From Oceaniglobus ichthyenteri (GTDB taxonomy: Bacteria; Pseudomonadota; Alphaproteobacteria; Rhodobacterales; Rhodobacteraceae): DNA of 64,000 nucleotides. The notes under the pieces are model-generated. The model searched no databases. It worked only from the letters and a program-made list of their open reading frames with translations, and was not told the origin of the DNA. Positions 1-9,422 of this stretch are shown here, one piece after another (the stretch's first letter is position 1; the number at the start of each line of letters is the position of its first letter). The position numbers and the translations under genes are program-made. Location: contig NZ_QAGK01000003.1 in assembly GCF_003057885.1 (NCBI RefSeq), positions 1 to 64,000 on the forward strand. Direction: 5' to 3'.

Positions 1-1
1 C

Positions 2-109
2 AATTGCTACGACAACGCTGCCGTCGAAACCTTCTTCAAGACAATCAAAGCTGAGATGTTGTGGCAGCGGTCCTGGCGAACACGCCGCGATGCTGAGATG
101 GCCATCTCA
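2..109 (+). mobile_element. IS3-family transposase OrfB fragment
   Basis: The window opens inside a reading frame whose first residues read NCYDNAAVETFFKTIKAE, the conserved stretch around the last catalytic glutamate of IS3-family OrfB integrases. The frame carries on through RTRRDAEMAI and then leaves the family pattern near base 109, where the usual tail (YNxxRRHSALG) is absent. A stop follows at 121-123. Only a piece of the DDE domain is present, so the copy is inactive unless the missing 5' part lies outside the window. The other side of the junction is a separate coding-like sequence on the opposite strand, which suggests an old insertion followed by deletion. Confidence 0.75.
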
Positions 110-294
110 AAGGTCGCCTCATAGCTGTCGGTTTTTTCATTCAAGGCAACGCTGACCTGATCGATGACCTTGAAACGTCCCTTTTCCTTGATTGTCGTTT
201 GGATCAGACCGACCTTGATCATGGTCGCGTCGATCCCCATCAACACGATAGGTATCTCGGTGGGCACAAGCGACGATCGGCGGCAGGTCATCAC
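110..294 (-). pseudogene. Unknown coding remnant truncated by the IS3 fragment
   Basis: Reading leftward from a GTG/ATG pair at 289-294 gives about 60 residues with a native look (for example IPIVLMGIDATMIKVGLIQT and KGRFKVIDQVSVALNEKT). The frame then runs into the antisense of the IS3 fragment at about base 110. I do not recognise the family. The open frame continues upstream of 294 for some 20 codons, so the true start is uncertain. It lies about 120 bases downstream of the RND permease on the same strand and could once have been a third gene of that operon. This is inference from frame quality only. Confidence 0.3.
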
Positions 295-414
295 CTCAAA
301 TGGGAAGATTGCAAGTTGCCGATCGCTTCCTGTATCGCGCTGAATCTTATGCCGTATAAAAAATCTGCTGTTCGCTGTGTCCCGTCAGGGGGGTGCAGCG
401 AACAGCCGCAGGCG

Positions 415-3400
415 TTATTTTTCGGCATCCAGACCGGCAGGCCGATAGGGTGCTTGTGGGTTTTTGAACAGCACATAGATTGCCGGAATAACCAGCACGG
501 TCAGAAGTGTTGATGAGGCCAAACCGAACAGCAGCGAAATCGCCAGGCCTTGGAAGATCGGATCGGTCAGGATCACCGACGCCCCGATCATTGCGGCGAT
601 TGCGGTCAGCAGGATCGGTTTGAACCGGATTGCGCCCGCCCGGAGCAGGGTTTCGCGCAAGGGCTCTTCGGCTTCGGCACCGTGGCGGATGAAATCAACC
701 AGCAGGATCGAATTGCGCACGATGATACCGGCCAGGGCGATGAATCCGATCATCGACGTGGCGGTGAACGCGGCATCAAACAGCCAATGACCGAACACGA
801 TCCCGATGAAGGTCAGCGGAATCGGTGTGAGGATCACCAGCGGCACCCGGAACGATCCGAATTGCGCCACCACCAGCACATAAATGGCAAGGATCGCCAC
901 ACCAAACGCCGCCCCCATGTCGCGGAAGGTGACATATGTCACCTCCCATTCGCCGTCCCACAGCAGGGTGGGCGTGGAATCACCGGCGGGTTGACCATGC
1001 AGGCTGATTTCGGGGCGCGGCACGGCATCCGACCAGGGGCGATCGTCCAGCGCCTCTTGTACCGCGATCATGCCATAGATCGGCGCCTCGTATTCGCCCG
1101 CCAGCTCGGCCATGACCATTTCGGCAAAGCGGCCATTGTGGCGAAAGATCGGATGACTGCCGACCTCTTGGGTAACGGTCACCACATCGCCCAATTCGAC
1201 GACACCACGATCACCCGGCAGCAGGTTCGCAGGCACAGGCGTTGATGCGGTGCGCTCGGACCAGTTCATTTCGCCACGCGGCAGCGCCACGCGGATTTCG
1301 GTCGGATCGCGGCCTTCGCCCCGGTGGGAATAGCCAACGGGAACGCCGTCAAACAGGGCGCGGATGGTGTCGTAAACATCGCTTTGGCGCACTTTGAAAA
1401 ATTCCAGACTGGCCTGATCGATAGCCAGCCGCAGGCGCGGCCTGGGTTGGCCAAAACTATCTTCGATATCAACGACATAAGGCACTGCGGCAAAGGCGGC
1501 GCGCACCTCGCGCGCCACGGCGCGACGGGTGTCGGCATCGGGGCCATAGATTTCGGCGAGCAGGGTCGCCAAAACCGGCGGGCCGGGCGGAATTTCGGCA
1601 ATGGCGACCGAACCGCCGTCGGGAAGATCCATGTCGGCCAGCAGTTCGCGCGCCGCCAGCGCAATATCATGCGATGATCGTTCCCGGTCGTGTTTGGGCA
1701 ACAGGTTGACCTGCAGATCGCCTTGTTCGGGATTGCTGCGCAGATAGTAATGGCGCACCAGCCCGTTGAAGTTGAACGGTGCTGCAGTACCGGCATGCAG
1801 TTGGATCGACGTTACCTCGGACAAGGCGGCAAGGCGGCTGGCGGCCTCGGTCAGCACCCGTTCGGTGCGCTCAAGGCTGGTGCCCTCGGGCATGTCGACG
1901 ATGACCTGAAACTCGGATTTGTTATCGAAGGGCAGCAGTTTTACAACCACTGTTCGATCAAAGAAAAACGTCATCGATCCGGCGGTCAGCACCAGCACCA
2001 CGATCAAAAACAGGCCAGAGCGCCACCGGCTGGCGATGACAGGGGCGGCGACGCGGCGAAACAGCCGCCCCAGAAAGCCTTCGGAATCGTGGTCATGGCC
2101 GCCGGTATCCGCGCCCTCCCGCCCGGCAATTTTCAACATCAGCCAGGGCGTGAGGATCACGGCAACAAAGAACGAAAAGATCATCGCAGCCGAAGCGTTG
2201 ATCGGGATCGGCCCCATATAAGGCCCCATCAGCCCCGACACGAACAGCATCGGCAGCAGGGCCGCAACCACGGTCAGGGTGGCGACGATGGTGGGGTTGC
2301 CCACCTCGGCCACCGCCTCGATCGCGGCGGTCACACGGTTGCGCCCGTCGCGCATGGCCCAGTGACGGGCGATGTTTTCGATCACCACGATGGCGTCATC
2401 CACCAGAATACCGATGGAAAAGATCAACGCAAACAGCGACACGCGGTTGATCGTGTACCCCATGAGGTTCGACGCAAACAACGTCAGCAGGATCGTGGTG
2501 GGGATGACAACAGCCACCACGATGCCTTCGCGCCAGCCGATAACGAATGTCACCAGCAAAACGATGGAAACCGTGGCAAGGGCAAGGTGGAACAACAGTT
2601 CGTCGGCCTTTTCATCGGCGGATTCACCATAGTTGCGGGTGATCTCGACGGTAATATCCTCGGGGATCAGTTCACCGCGCAAAAGCTCCATCCGCTCCAG
2701 CACATGTTCTGCCACCAGCACCGCATTGGCGCCTTCGCGTTTGGCAATGGCCAGGGTCACGGCGGGAAGCTGGGTCCAGCCCTCGGCGCCATCGGCGCGC
2801 GTCAGGGTCCAGGTGCGCGCATCAATCGGTGCGCCGCCAACCACGATATCGGCCACGTCCCGCACATACACCGGGCGATCATCACGGGTGGTCAGTTGCA
2901 ATAGGCCGATATCACCTGGCCCCTGCAGGGATTGCCCCGCCACCACCGACAGGGTGCGATCAAGTGCTGTATCGCTGCCCACCGGAAAGGTCTGGTTGGC
3001 CTCGCTCACCCGCGCGGCCAGTTGTTGCAGGGTGACGCCATACAGCGCCAGTTGTTCGGGGTCGGGTTCGATACGGATCTGATCGGTGCGCCCGCCAACG
3101 ATATAGGTCAGCCCCACATCATCCACCGACATCAGCGATGCGCGCAATTCCTCGACCAGCGAATACAGCGCGCGGTCGTCCCAGTGCGCCGCCGCCTCGG
3201 GGGTGGGCGACAGGGTCAGCGCCACGATGGCGACGTCGTTGATCCCGCGCCCGATGATCAGGGGCTGGGGTATGCCTTGGGGGATACGATCCATGTTGGC
3301 CATGATCCGTTCCTGCACGCGCAGGATGGCGGCGTCGGGATCGGTGCCCACATCAAACCGCGCGGTGACCATGACCCGGTCATCTTCGGTCTGGGAATAG

Positions 3401-3654
3401 ACATGTTCGACCGCGTTGATCGAGCGCAGGATCGCCTCAAGCGGTTCGGTGACCAGCTCAACCGCATCGGGGGCGCGCAAACCATCGGTGCGCACCATCA
3501 CATCAACCATCGGCACCGAAATCTGCGGCTCTTCCTCGCGCGGGATCACCACAAGTGCGATCATCCCCATGGCCAATGACGCCAGCAGCAAAAGCGGTGT
3601 CAGCGGCGAGCGGATGAAAGCGCGGGTCAGAAGCCCGGAAATACCCAGTTTCAT
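415..3654 (-). CDS. RND family efflux transporter permease
   Basis: The 1079-residue protein has the full length and layout of an AcrB/CzcA-type resistance-nodulation-division pump: TM1 near residue 20, a large periplasmic domain, a TM bundle at about 345-520, a second periplasmic domain and a C-terminal TM bundle. The proton-relay Asp pair is visible in GILVDDAIVVIENIARH in the fourth helix. The N-terminal REEEPQISVP signature is typical of the less-studied RND subgroup often annotated as acriflavin or metal/drug resistance. It follows the periplasmic adaptor with a 4-base start/stop overlap, so the two are translated together. No outer-membrane channel gene is adjacent. The substrate cannot be read from sequence. 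The adjacent SqrR-like repressor suggests control by sulfide/persulfide stress (inference). Confidence 0.93.
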   Translation of the reverse strand: MKLGISGLLTRAFIRSPLTPLLLLASLAMGMIALVVIPREEEPQISVPMVDVMVRTDGLRAPDAVELVTEPLEAILRSINAVEHVYSQTEDDRVMVTARFDVGTDPDAAILRVQERIMANMDRIPQGIPQPLIIGRGINDVAIVALTLSPTPEAAAHWDDRALYSLVEELRASLMSVDDVGLTYIVGGRTDQIRIEPDPEQLALYGVTLQQLAARVSEANQTFPVGSDTALDRTLSVVAGQSLQGPGDIGLLQLTTRDDRPVYVRDVADIVVGGAPIDARTWTLTRADGAEGWTQLPAVTLAIAKREGANAVLVAEHVLERMELLRGELIPEDITVEITRNYGESADEKADELLFHLALATVSIVLLVTFVIGWREGIVVAVVIPTTILLTLFASNLMGYTINRVSLFALIFSIGILVDDAIVVIENIARHWAMRDGRNRVTAAIEAVAEVGNPTIVATLTVVAALLPMLFVSGLMGPYMGPIPINASAAMIFSFFVAVILTPWLMLKIAGREGADTGGHDHDSEGFLGRLFRRVAAPVIASRWRSGLFLIVVLVLTAGSMTFFFDRTVVVKLLPFDNKSEFQVIVDMPEGTSLERTERVLTEAASRLAALSEVTSIQLHAGTAAPFNFNGLVRHYYLRSNPEQGDLQVNLLPKHDRERSSHDIALAARELLADMDLPDGGSVAIAEIPPGPPVLATLLAEIYGPDADTRRAVAREVRAAFAAVPYVVDIEDSFGQPRPRLRLAIDQASLEFFKVRQSDVYDTIRALFDGVPVGYSHRGEGRDPTEIRVALPRGEMNWSERTASTPVPANLLPGDRGVVELGDVVTVTQEVGSHPIFRHNGRFAEMVMAELAGEYEAPIYGMIAVQEALDDRPWSDAVPRPEISLHGQPAGDSTPTLLWDGEWEVTYVTFRDMGAAFGVAILAIYVLVVAQFGSFRVPLVILTPIPLTFIGIVFGHWLFDAAFTATSMIGFIALAGIIVRNSILLVDFIRHGAEAEEPLRETLLRAGAIRFKPILLTAIAAMIGASVILTDPIFQGLAISLLFGLASSTLLTVLVIPAIYVLFKNPQAPYRPAGLDAEK

Positions 3655-4610
3655 GGCTGCACCAATCTGTCACCCGTGGACAGCCCGGCCAGGATTTCAA
3701 CACCATCAGGGCTTTCCTGCCCCAGCAGAACAACCACATCGCGCGGTCCGGTTTGGGTATCGAGCACGACAAAATCATTGCCAAACCGGGTGGTGACATA
3801 GCTGCGCGGAATGACGATTACCTCGCGTTTATCCACGGTGACATGCACCCGCACCCGTTCGCCGACAAAGAAACTGCCCAGCCCTTCGACCTCGGCATCG
3901 GCGACAATGCGGCCATTGGTGATCAGCGGATAAACCTGTCGGATCACACCAGTTGACGCCACATCGCCGCCCAGCGCGGCACCTGCCACCTCGATCGTGT
4001 CGCCCTCGGCGATGGATCGGGCGTGGCGTTCGGGCAGGTTGAGGCGCAACAGGTAATGATCCGATGCAATGGTGGCCACCTGCTCTCCGGGCAACACGAC
4101 GCTGCCTGACGGGCTTTGCACGTTCAGCACCCGGCCCGCGGCGGGGGCCAGAACCTCGCCCTCGCGCTCTTGTTGCAACAGCACATCGCGCGATTGATTG
4201 GCCGAGGCAACGCGCCCCTCAAGAACCGCCACAGCGGTTTGCGCCTGATCCACCCGGGTCTGGGCGATGATCCCGCGCGACAACAGGCTGACGGCGCGTT
4301 CCAGATCATCGCGCGCCTGGGCAAGCTCGGCCTCAAGCGCGGCGGCCTGCGATGTGGCGGCGGCGATTTGCGGCGCCATCTGTTCGTTGACGACCAGCGC
4401 CAGAACATCGCCCGCCGCGACCATGTCGCCCTCATCCACCAACAAATCCGCGACGGTGCCCCCCACCCGCGTGCGCGCGATCAGGGTGTCCACACTTTCT
4501 ACCGTTGCGAACACCGCCTTGCGATCGGCCACAAACGTGGTTGTGATCGCGTGGGTCTGGGCAAAGGCAGGCGTGGCGAGGATGAGAAACAACAGGAAAG
4601 TCTTATACAT
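3651..4610 (-). CDS. RND periplasmic adaptor (membrane fusion protein)
   Basis: This 319-residue protein carries a signal peptide (MYKTFLLFLILATPAFAQ), a biotinyl-lipoyl-like half motif, an alpha-helical hairpin rich in Ala/Gln/Asp (about residues 85-150) and beta-barrel segments, the standard HlyD/AcrA adaptor order. It would link the inner-membrane RND pump to an outer-membrane channel. The ATG at 4610 is preferred because it begins the signal peptide; the longer open frame starting at 4742 would run through the operator region. It overlaps the permease start by 4 bases. The promoter must lie in the 107-base gap shared with the divergent ArsR gene. Confidence 0.9.
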   Translation of the reverse strand: MYKTFLLFLILATPAFAQTHAITTTFVADRKAVFATVESVDTLIARTRVGGTVADLLVDEGDMVAAGDVLALVVNEQMAPQIAAATSQAAALEAELAQARDDLERAVSLLSRGIIAQTRVDQAQTAVAVLEGRVASANQSRDVLLQQEREGEVLAPAAGRVLNVQSPSGSVVLPGEQVATIASDHYLLRLNLPERHARSIAEGDTIEVAGAALGGDVASTGVIRQVYPLITNGRIVADAEVEGLGSFFVGERVRVHVTVDKREVIVIPRSYVTTRFGNDFVVLDTQTGPRDVVVLLGQESPDGVEILAGLSTGDRLVQP

Positions 4611-4659
4611 GGCGGCGCTTTCGGGTCTGACAGATTTGTGAGCTTTGTTGACTTTCATA

Positions 4660-4688
4660 TTAGACAAAGCTAATTTAGTAAATACTAA
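4660..4688. promoter_or_regulatory. Tandem operator TTAG-N6-CTAA (ArsR/SqrR-like site)
   Basis: Two copies of TTAG-N6-CTAA lie at 4660-4673 and 4675-4688, 15 bases apart centre to centre. The second is extended to TTAGTA-AA-TACTAA. The block is AT-rich in a GC-rich context and sits between the adaptor start (4610, leftward) and the repressor start (4718, rightward), where it could overlap both promoters. The dimeric ArsR-family repressor encoded next door is the obvious ligand (inference). Confidence 0.6.
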
Positions 4689-4717
4689 TTTACAACCAAT
4701 CTGACATGTGAGAGCCG

Positions 4718-5038
4718 ATGCCGCAGGCCAATTCCGACCCATTCGAGGATCTTCAGGCCCGCGCCGAAGAGGTCGCGACGCTGCTTAAACAGTTGGCAAA
4801 TACCCGCCGGTTGATGATTCTGTGCCGTCTGGCCGGGGGCAAGGCGACGGTGTCGGAATTGTGCAAGGTCGCCAATCTGTCGCAATCGGCGGTGTCACAA
4901 CATCTGGCCAGAATGCGGATCGAGGGATTGATCGAGGGGGAAAAAGATGGCCAGCAGATCCGTTATTCCATCATTGATCCGCGCTGCCTTGAGGTGTTGA
5001 GCCATCTCAAGGCAAGCTTTTGCGATCCGCCCGATTGA
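4718..5038 (+). CDS. ArsR/SmtB-family repressor, SqrR/BigR-like
   Basis: The 106-residue winged-helix protein aligns by eye with ArsR-family repressors of the BigR/YgaV/SqrR branch (LLKQLANTRRLMILCRL, SQSAVSQHLARMRIEGL). Cysteines are at 36, 49, 90 and 102. C36 in the ILCRL helix and C102 near the C terminus are 66 residues apart, the same spacing as Cys41 and Cys107 of Rhodobacter SqrR, which form a polysulfide bridge on persulfide exposure (family knowledge from memory). The ArsR metal-site motif ELCVCDL is not intact (ELCKV), which argues against an arsenic sensor. The gene is divergent from the RND efflux genes and probably represses them and itself. Confidence 0.87.
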   Translation: MPQANSDPFEDLQARAEEVATLLKQLANTRRLMILCRLAGGKATVSELCKVANLSQSAVSQHLARMRIEGLIEGEKDGQQIRYSIIDPRCLEVLSHLKASFCDPPD

Positions 5039-5045
5039 GCCAACC

Positions 5046-5085
5046 ACAGGCACAGCGCGTTTCAACGGGCCGTGCCTGTATCGCG
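5046..5085 (+). terminator. Rho-independent terminator after the ArsR gene
   Basis: ACAGGCAC at 5046-5053 pairs with GTGCCTGT at 5072-5079, and a TTTTT run follows shortly after. It lies just after the ArsR-type gene and before the stop of the convergent oxidoreductase. Confidence 0.5.
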
Positions 5086-5100
5086 TTTTTCGCCCCGCCC

Positions 5101-6114
5101 TCAGACGGCAAGCGATTGCTTGTGTGACACCAGATCACCCAGCGCCCCGGCCACAATATCAAAAGAGCGCACCCGCGCGGCATGATCGTGGATCATCCCG
5201 GTCACCAGAACCTCGTCTGGCTGATGCTTGTCTATAAGGGCGCGCAACTTCGCCTTGACCGTGTCGGGCGATCCGGTTGCCGAACACGACAGAGCCTGTC
5301 TGACCTGTGCCAGAACCGCGGCGGGCACCTGCGCCTCGACATCGCGGATCGGCAGCGGCAACTTTCCCGGTTTGCCCGAAAACAGCCGCGCAAAGGCCAG
5401 CGTTTGTGATGAGCGCAAAAATGCGGCTTCGGCGTCGGTTTCGGCGGCGCAAACCCCGATGGTGATCATCGCATAAGGTTTTGCCAAGGCAGCAGAGGGT
5501 TTGAAAGACGCCCGATAAACGGCAAGCGCCTGTTCCAGCATGGCAGGCGCAAAATGCGAGGCAAACGCATAAGGAAGGCCCAGATGGGCGGCCAGTTGCG
5601 CGCCATACAGGCTTGACCCAAGTATCCAGACCGGAACATGGGTGCCGACACCGGGTATCGCGCGCACCGGCGCAGTGTCGGGCATGTCACCGAAATACCC
5701 GATCAGCTCCTGCACATCCTGAGGAAAGCTGTCTTCGGGCATCATATGGCGGCGCAAGGCACGGGCGGTGGCCATATCCGTGCCCGGCGCGCGGCCCAGC
5801 CCCAGATCGATCCGACCATCATAAAGCGTTGCCAGCGTGCCGAATTGTTCGGCCACCACCAAGGGGGCGTGGTTGGGTAACATGATTCCGCCCGCGCCAA
5901 TGCGCATGGTGCGGGTGGCGGCCGCCACATGGCCGATCACAACCGCCGTTGCCGCGCTGGCGATGCCGGGCATGTTGTGATGTTCAGCCAACCAATATCG
6001 GTGATACCCCGCCCGTTCTGCCGCGCGCGCCAGATCGACGGTATTGGCCAGGGCATCGCGGGTGGTCAGGCCTTCGGGCACAGGTGACAAATCAAGAAGC
6101 GAAAATTTTTGCAT
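5101..6114 (-). CDS. LLM-class flavin-dependent oxidoreductase
   Basis: The 337-residue protein is a bacterial-luciferase-like TIM barrel. The N-terminal [12 protein letters not shown], the [14 protein letters not shown] block and [12 protein letters not shown] are typical of the YhbW/MsnO8 branch of flavin-dependent oxidoreductases. Members use FMNH2 or F420H2; alphaproteobacterial ones generally use FMNH2 supplied by a separate reductase. The substrate is unknown. It is convergent with the ArsR-type gene and divergent from the TAXI-TRAP operon. Length is normal for the family and no disruption is seen. Confidence 0.88.
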   Translation of the reverse strand: MQKFSLLDLSPVPEGLTTRDALANTVDLARAAERAGYHRYWLAEHHNMPGIASAATAVVIGHVAAATRTMRIGAGGIMLPNHAPLVVAEQFGTLATLYDGRIDLGLGRAPGTDMATARALRRHMMPEDSFPQDVQELIGYFGDMPDTAPVRAIPGVGTHVPVWILGSSLYGAQLAAHLGLPYAFASHFAPAMLEQALAVYRASFKPSAALAKPYAMITIGVCAAETDAEAAFLRSSQTLAFARLFSGKPGKLPLPIRDVEAQVPAAVLAQVRQALSCSATGSPDTVKAKLRALIDKHQPDEVLVTGMIHDHAARVRSFDIVAGALGDLVSHKQSLAV

Positions 6115-6298
6115 GGTGATCTCCGTTTGTCATAAGGTAGGCATCCGGGCGCGCCGATCCAAGGCTGGTTCAGATTGCCATTGCTTGCACTTGATATTCA
6201 GGGGCAAATGCTCAAACATGATCCATCTGTCTGGCGCTTCGTGTCGCGTGGGCACGGGCAAAACCCGCAAAGGGCGCCGACATCAAAGGGAGAGCAAA

Positions 6299-7249
6299 AT
6301 GAACAAGATCATACCAGCCGCCGCCGGCGCATTCGCCTTGGCGGTCAGCCTGACAGGCGCGGCCAAGGCCCAGGATTTCATCAACGTGCTGACCGGCGGC
6401 ACATCGGGGGTATATTATCCGCTCGGGGCCGGTCTGGCCAATATCTATGGCGAAAAGATCGACGGGGCGCGCACCCAGGTGCAATCAACCAAGGCCAGCG
6501 TCGAAAACATGAACCTGATCCAAAGCGGGCGTGGTGAAATTGCCTTTGCATTGGGCGATACGGTTGCCGCCGCATGGGCCGGCGACGAAGAAGCGGGCTT
6601 TCCCGGCAAGCTGGATCAATTGCGCGGCATCGCCGCGATCTATCCGAACTACATTCAGATTGTCGCCTCAAAGGAATCAGGGATCACCGATTTTGCAGGG
6701 CTGAAAGGCGCCAGCCTGTCGGTTGGTGCCCCTGCGTCGGGCACCGAATTGAACGCCCGCGCGATTTTTGGGGCGATGGACATGTCCTATGATGATCTGG
6801 GCAAGACCGAATATCTGCCGTTTGCGGAATCGGTCGAACTGATCAAGAACCGCCAGCTTGACGCGACCTTGCAATCGGCCGGGCTTGGCGTCTCTTCGAT
6901 CCGCGATCTGGCGTCATCCTTGCCGATCACCGTGGTCGCGGTTCCGGCACAGGTGGCCGAAAACCTGGGCGCGCCGTATATTTCGGCGACCATCCCGGCG
7001 GGCACCTATGATGGCCAGGAGGCCGACGTGCCGACCGTTGCGATTTCAAACTATCTTGTCACCAATGCCAGCGTCACCGACGACATGGCCTATGCGATGA
7101 CCAAGGAACTGTTTGAAAACCTCGACACTTTGGCGGCCTCGCATCAGGCGGCCAATCTTATCAAACTGGAAAATGCGTTGGACGGCATGCCGATCCCGCT
7201 GCATCCCGGGGCCGAGCGGTATTACCGCGAACAAGGCGTGTTGAAGTAA
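6299..7249 (+). CDS. TAXI-family TRAP transporter solute-binding protein
   Basis: The 316-residue exported protein has a signal peptide (MNKIIPAAAGAFALAVSLTG...AKAQ) and the TAXI hallmarks INVLTGGTSGVYYPLG and a VQSTKASVENM segment. It would bind a solute in the periplasm and hand it to the fused permease encoded next. The ATG at 6299 is chosen because it has an AGGGAGAG ribosome site and opens the signal peptide; the open frame runs upstream to 6044 without a plausible leader. The ligand is unknown (TAXI proteins often bind dicarboxylates or glutamate, but this cannot be read here). Confidence 0.92.
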   Translation: MNKIIPAAAGAFALAVSLTGAAKAQDFINVLTGGTSGVYYPLGAGLANIYGEKIDGARTQVQSTKASVENMNLIQSGRGEIAFALGDTVAAAWAGDEEAGFPGKLDQLRGIAAIYPNYIQIVASKESGITDFAGLKGASLSVGAPASGTELNARAIFGAMDMSYDDLGKTEYLPFAESVELIKNRQLDATLQSAGLGVSSIRDLASSLPITVVAVPAQVAENLGAPYISATIPAGTYDGQEADVPTVAISNYLVTNASVTDDMAYAMTKELFENLDTLAASHQAANLIKLENALDGMPIPLHPGAERYYREQGVLK

Positions 7250-7349
7250 GACACCCTGTGTGTGGGCGCGCGTGCCGGTTGCGCGGGCGTCCACACCACC
7301 CAATCCTGCAGAACCTATTTTCAATGCTTCGTCCTTCGGGGAACCGGCC

Positions 7350-9422
7350 ATGACCAATCCAGCAACCCCGCCCCTCCCGACCGAGGTACATGGCGTCAGC
7401 TTCCCGCAAGGGAACATCGGGCGTTTCCTGTTCTGGGTCGCGGTGGTCTTTTCGCTTTTCCAGATCGGCACGGCGGCCCATGTGATCGATCTGCCCAGCC
7501 AGATCGTGCGCGCCTTTCACGTCGGATTTCTGACTTTGCTGGCTTTTCCGCTGGTGGCCTATGCCCGCTATGACGGGGCGACAATGCGCGCCGTGGCCTG
7601 GGGGTTTGCGGCGGCCGGGGTGGCTGTGGCGCTATATCAGTGGTGGGAATACAAACCGCTGATCCTGCGGGCCGGGCGGCCTTTGGATATTGATATCGTC
7701 ATTGGTGTTGTCTCACTTGTGGTGGTGTTTGCCGCCGCCTGGGCAATCATGGGCATTGCCCTGCCGATCATCGCGGGCGGTTTTCTGGCCTATTGCCTGT
7801 TCGGTGAATACCTGCCCGCGCCGCTCAATCATCGCGGTTATGGATTTGGTCAGGTGATCGATCATATGACCTTCGGGACCGAAGGCATTTACGGCATCCC
7901 GATTTATGTTTCATCCACCTATATCTTTTTGTTCATCCTGTTTGGATCGTTTCTGGAACGCGCCGGGATGATCCGGTTGTTCACCGACGTGGCGATGGGC
8001 CTGTTCGGGCATCGCCAGGGTGGCGCGGCCAAGGTTGCCGTTGTCTCTTCGGGGTTGATGGGCACGATATCGGGGTCGGGGGTGGCCAATGTTGTCACCA
8101 CCGGGCAATTCACCATTCCACTGATGAAACGCTTTGGATACCGCCCGGCCTTTGCCGGCGGGGTCGAGGCGACGGCGTCCATGGGCGGGCAGATCATGCC
8201 GCCGGTGATGGGCGCTGTGGCCTTTATCATGGCTGAAACGCTGGATGTGCAATATATCGAAGTCGTGCGCGCCGCGCTTATCCCGGCGATTCTGTATTTC
8301 CTGTCGGCGTTCTGGATTGTCCATCTTGAGGCGGGGCGTCACGGATTGCGCGGCCTGGCGCGCGATGAGCTGCCTTCGGCGCTGGATGCGATCCGCAAGA
8401 ACTGGATGCTTCTGGTGCCACTTGGGGTGCTGGTTTATCTGCTGTTTGGTGGCTATACACCGCTGTTTGCCGGCACCATCGGTCTGGGGCTGACGATCTT
8501 GCTGATCCTTGGCGGGTCTGCGGTTCTGAACCTGCCCGAGGGCATCTTCCGAATCATTTTCTGGATCGCGCTGGGGCTGGTTGCTGCGGGTTTCCTGCAA
8601 TGGGGCACTAACGTGCTGTTCATCGCCATCGCGGTGCTGATCGCGGCGTCAACCATCACCCATGGCGGGCGCGATACGCTGGCGCTGTGTCGTGACAGCC
8701 TGGCCGAGGGCGCAAAGACCGCGCTGCCGGTTGGCATCGCCTGCGCGCTGGTGGGGGTGATCATCGGCACCATGACCCTTACAGGTGCGGCCAACACCTT
8801 TGGACAGTTCATCGTGACCGTGGGCAAAGCCAGCCTGTTCCTGTCGCTGATTCTGACCATGCTCACCTGTATCCTGCTGGGCATGGGGATTCCGACAATT
8901 CCCAACTATATCATCACCTCAACCATCGCCGGACCTGCCCTGTTGGCGCTGGGTGTGCCGTTGATCGTCAGCCATATGTTTGTCTTTTATTTCGGCATCC
9001 TGGCCGACCTTACACCGCCTGTGGCGCTGGCCTGTTTTGCCGCGGCGCCGATTGCCAAGGAAAGCGGGCTCAAAATCTCGGTCGAGGCGATAAAGGTGGC
9101 GGCGGCCGGATTCGTCATCCCGTTCATGGCGGTCTATACGCCCGCGCTGATGTTGCAGGATGGCGGCCCGCTGGCCGAAACCATCGGGTTCTGGCCCGCC
9201 GTGGCCTATGTGGTGTTCAAGGCCGGCCTGTCCATCGGGCTGTGGGGCATTGCGGTGATCGGCTGGCTGGGGCGGCCTTTGGGCTGGCCTTTGCGCGCGC
9301 TGGCGATGGTTGCCGCCTTTACACTGGTCGCGGCGCTGCCGATGACGGATCAGGCTGGATTTGCCCTGGTCGCGCTGTTTGTCGGCATCGTGTGGGTGGG
9401 GCGGCGAAAGATCATCGCGTGA
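7350..9422 (+). CDS. TRAP transporter fused permease (4TM/12TM), TAXI type
   Basis: At 690 residues this is the single-chain form in which the small DctQ-like and large DctM-like membrane subunits are fused, as is usual for TAXI systems. About 16 hydrophobic segments are visible. The large domain contains GTISGSGVANVVTTGQFTIPLMKR and GGQIMPPVMGAVAFIMAE, conserved TRAP-permease loops. The ATG at 7350 follows the binding-protein stop by 100 bases and begins a soluble N terminus. It overlaps the downstream DUF1850 gene by 4 bases, so the three genes form one transporter operon powered by an ion gradient. Confidence 0.93.
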   Translation: MTNPATPPLPTEVHGVSFPQGNIGRFLFWVAVVFSLFQIGTAAHVIDLPSQIVRAFHVGFLTLLAFPLVAYARYDGATMRAVAWGFAAAGVAVALYQWWEYKPLILRAGRPLDIDIVIGVVSLVVVFAAAWAIMGIALPIIAGGFLAYCLFGEYLPAPLNHRGYGFGQVIDHMTFGTEGIYGIPIYVSSTYIFLFILFGSFLERAGMIRLFTDVAMGLFGHRQGGAAKVAVVSSGLMGTISGSGVANVVTTGQFTIPLMKRFGYRPAFAGGVEATASMGGQIMPPVMGAVAFIMAETLDVQYIEVVRAALIPAILYFLSAFWIVHLEAGRHGLRGLARDELPSALDAIRKNWMLLVPLGVLVYLLFGGYTPLFAGTIGLGLTILLILGGSAVLNLPEGIFRIIFWIALGLVAAGFLQWGTNVLFIAIAVLIAASTITHGGRDTLALCRDSLAEGAKTALPVGIACALVGVIIGTMTLTGAANTFGQFIVTVGKASLFLSLILTMLTCILLGMGIPTIPNYIITSTIAGPALLALGVPLIVSHMFVFYFGILADLTPPVALACFAAAPIAKESGLKISVEAIKVAAAGFVIPFMAVYTPALMLQDGGPLAETIGFWPAVAYVVFKAGLSIGLWGIAVIGWLGRPLGWPLRALAMVAAFTLVAALPMTDQAGFALVALFVGIVWVGRRKIIA

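Noticed and set aside
1690-2904. 404-residue rightward frame
   Set aside because: It is antisense to the RND permease, rich in His/Gln/Arg and without family features; a shadow of third-position GC bias.
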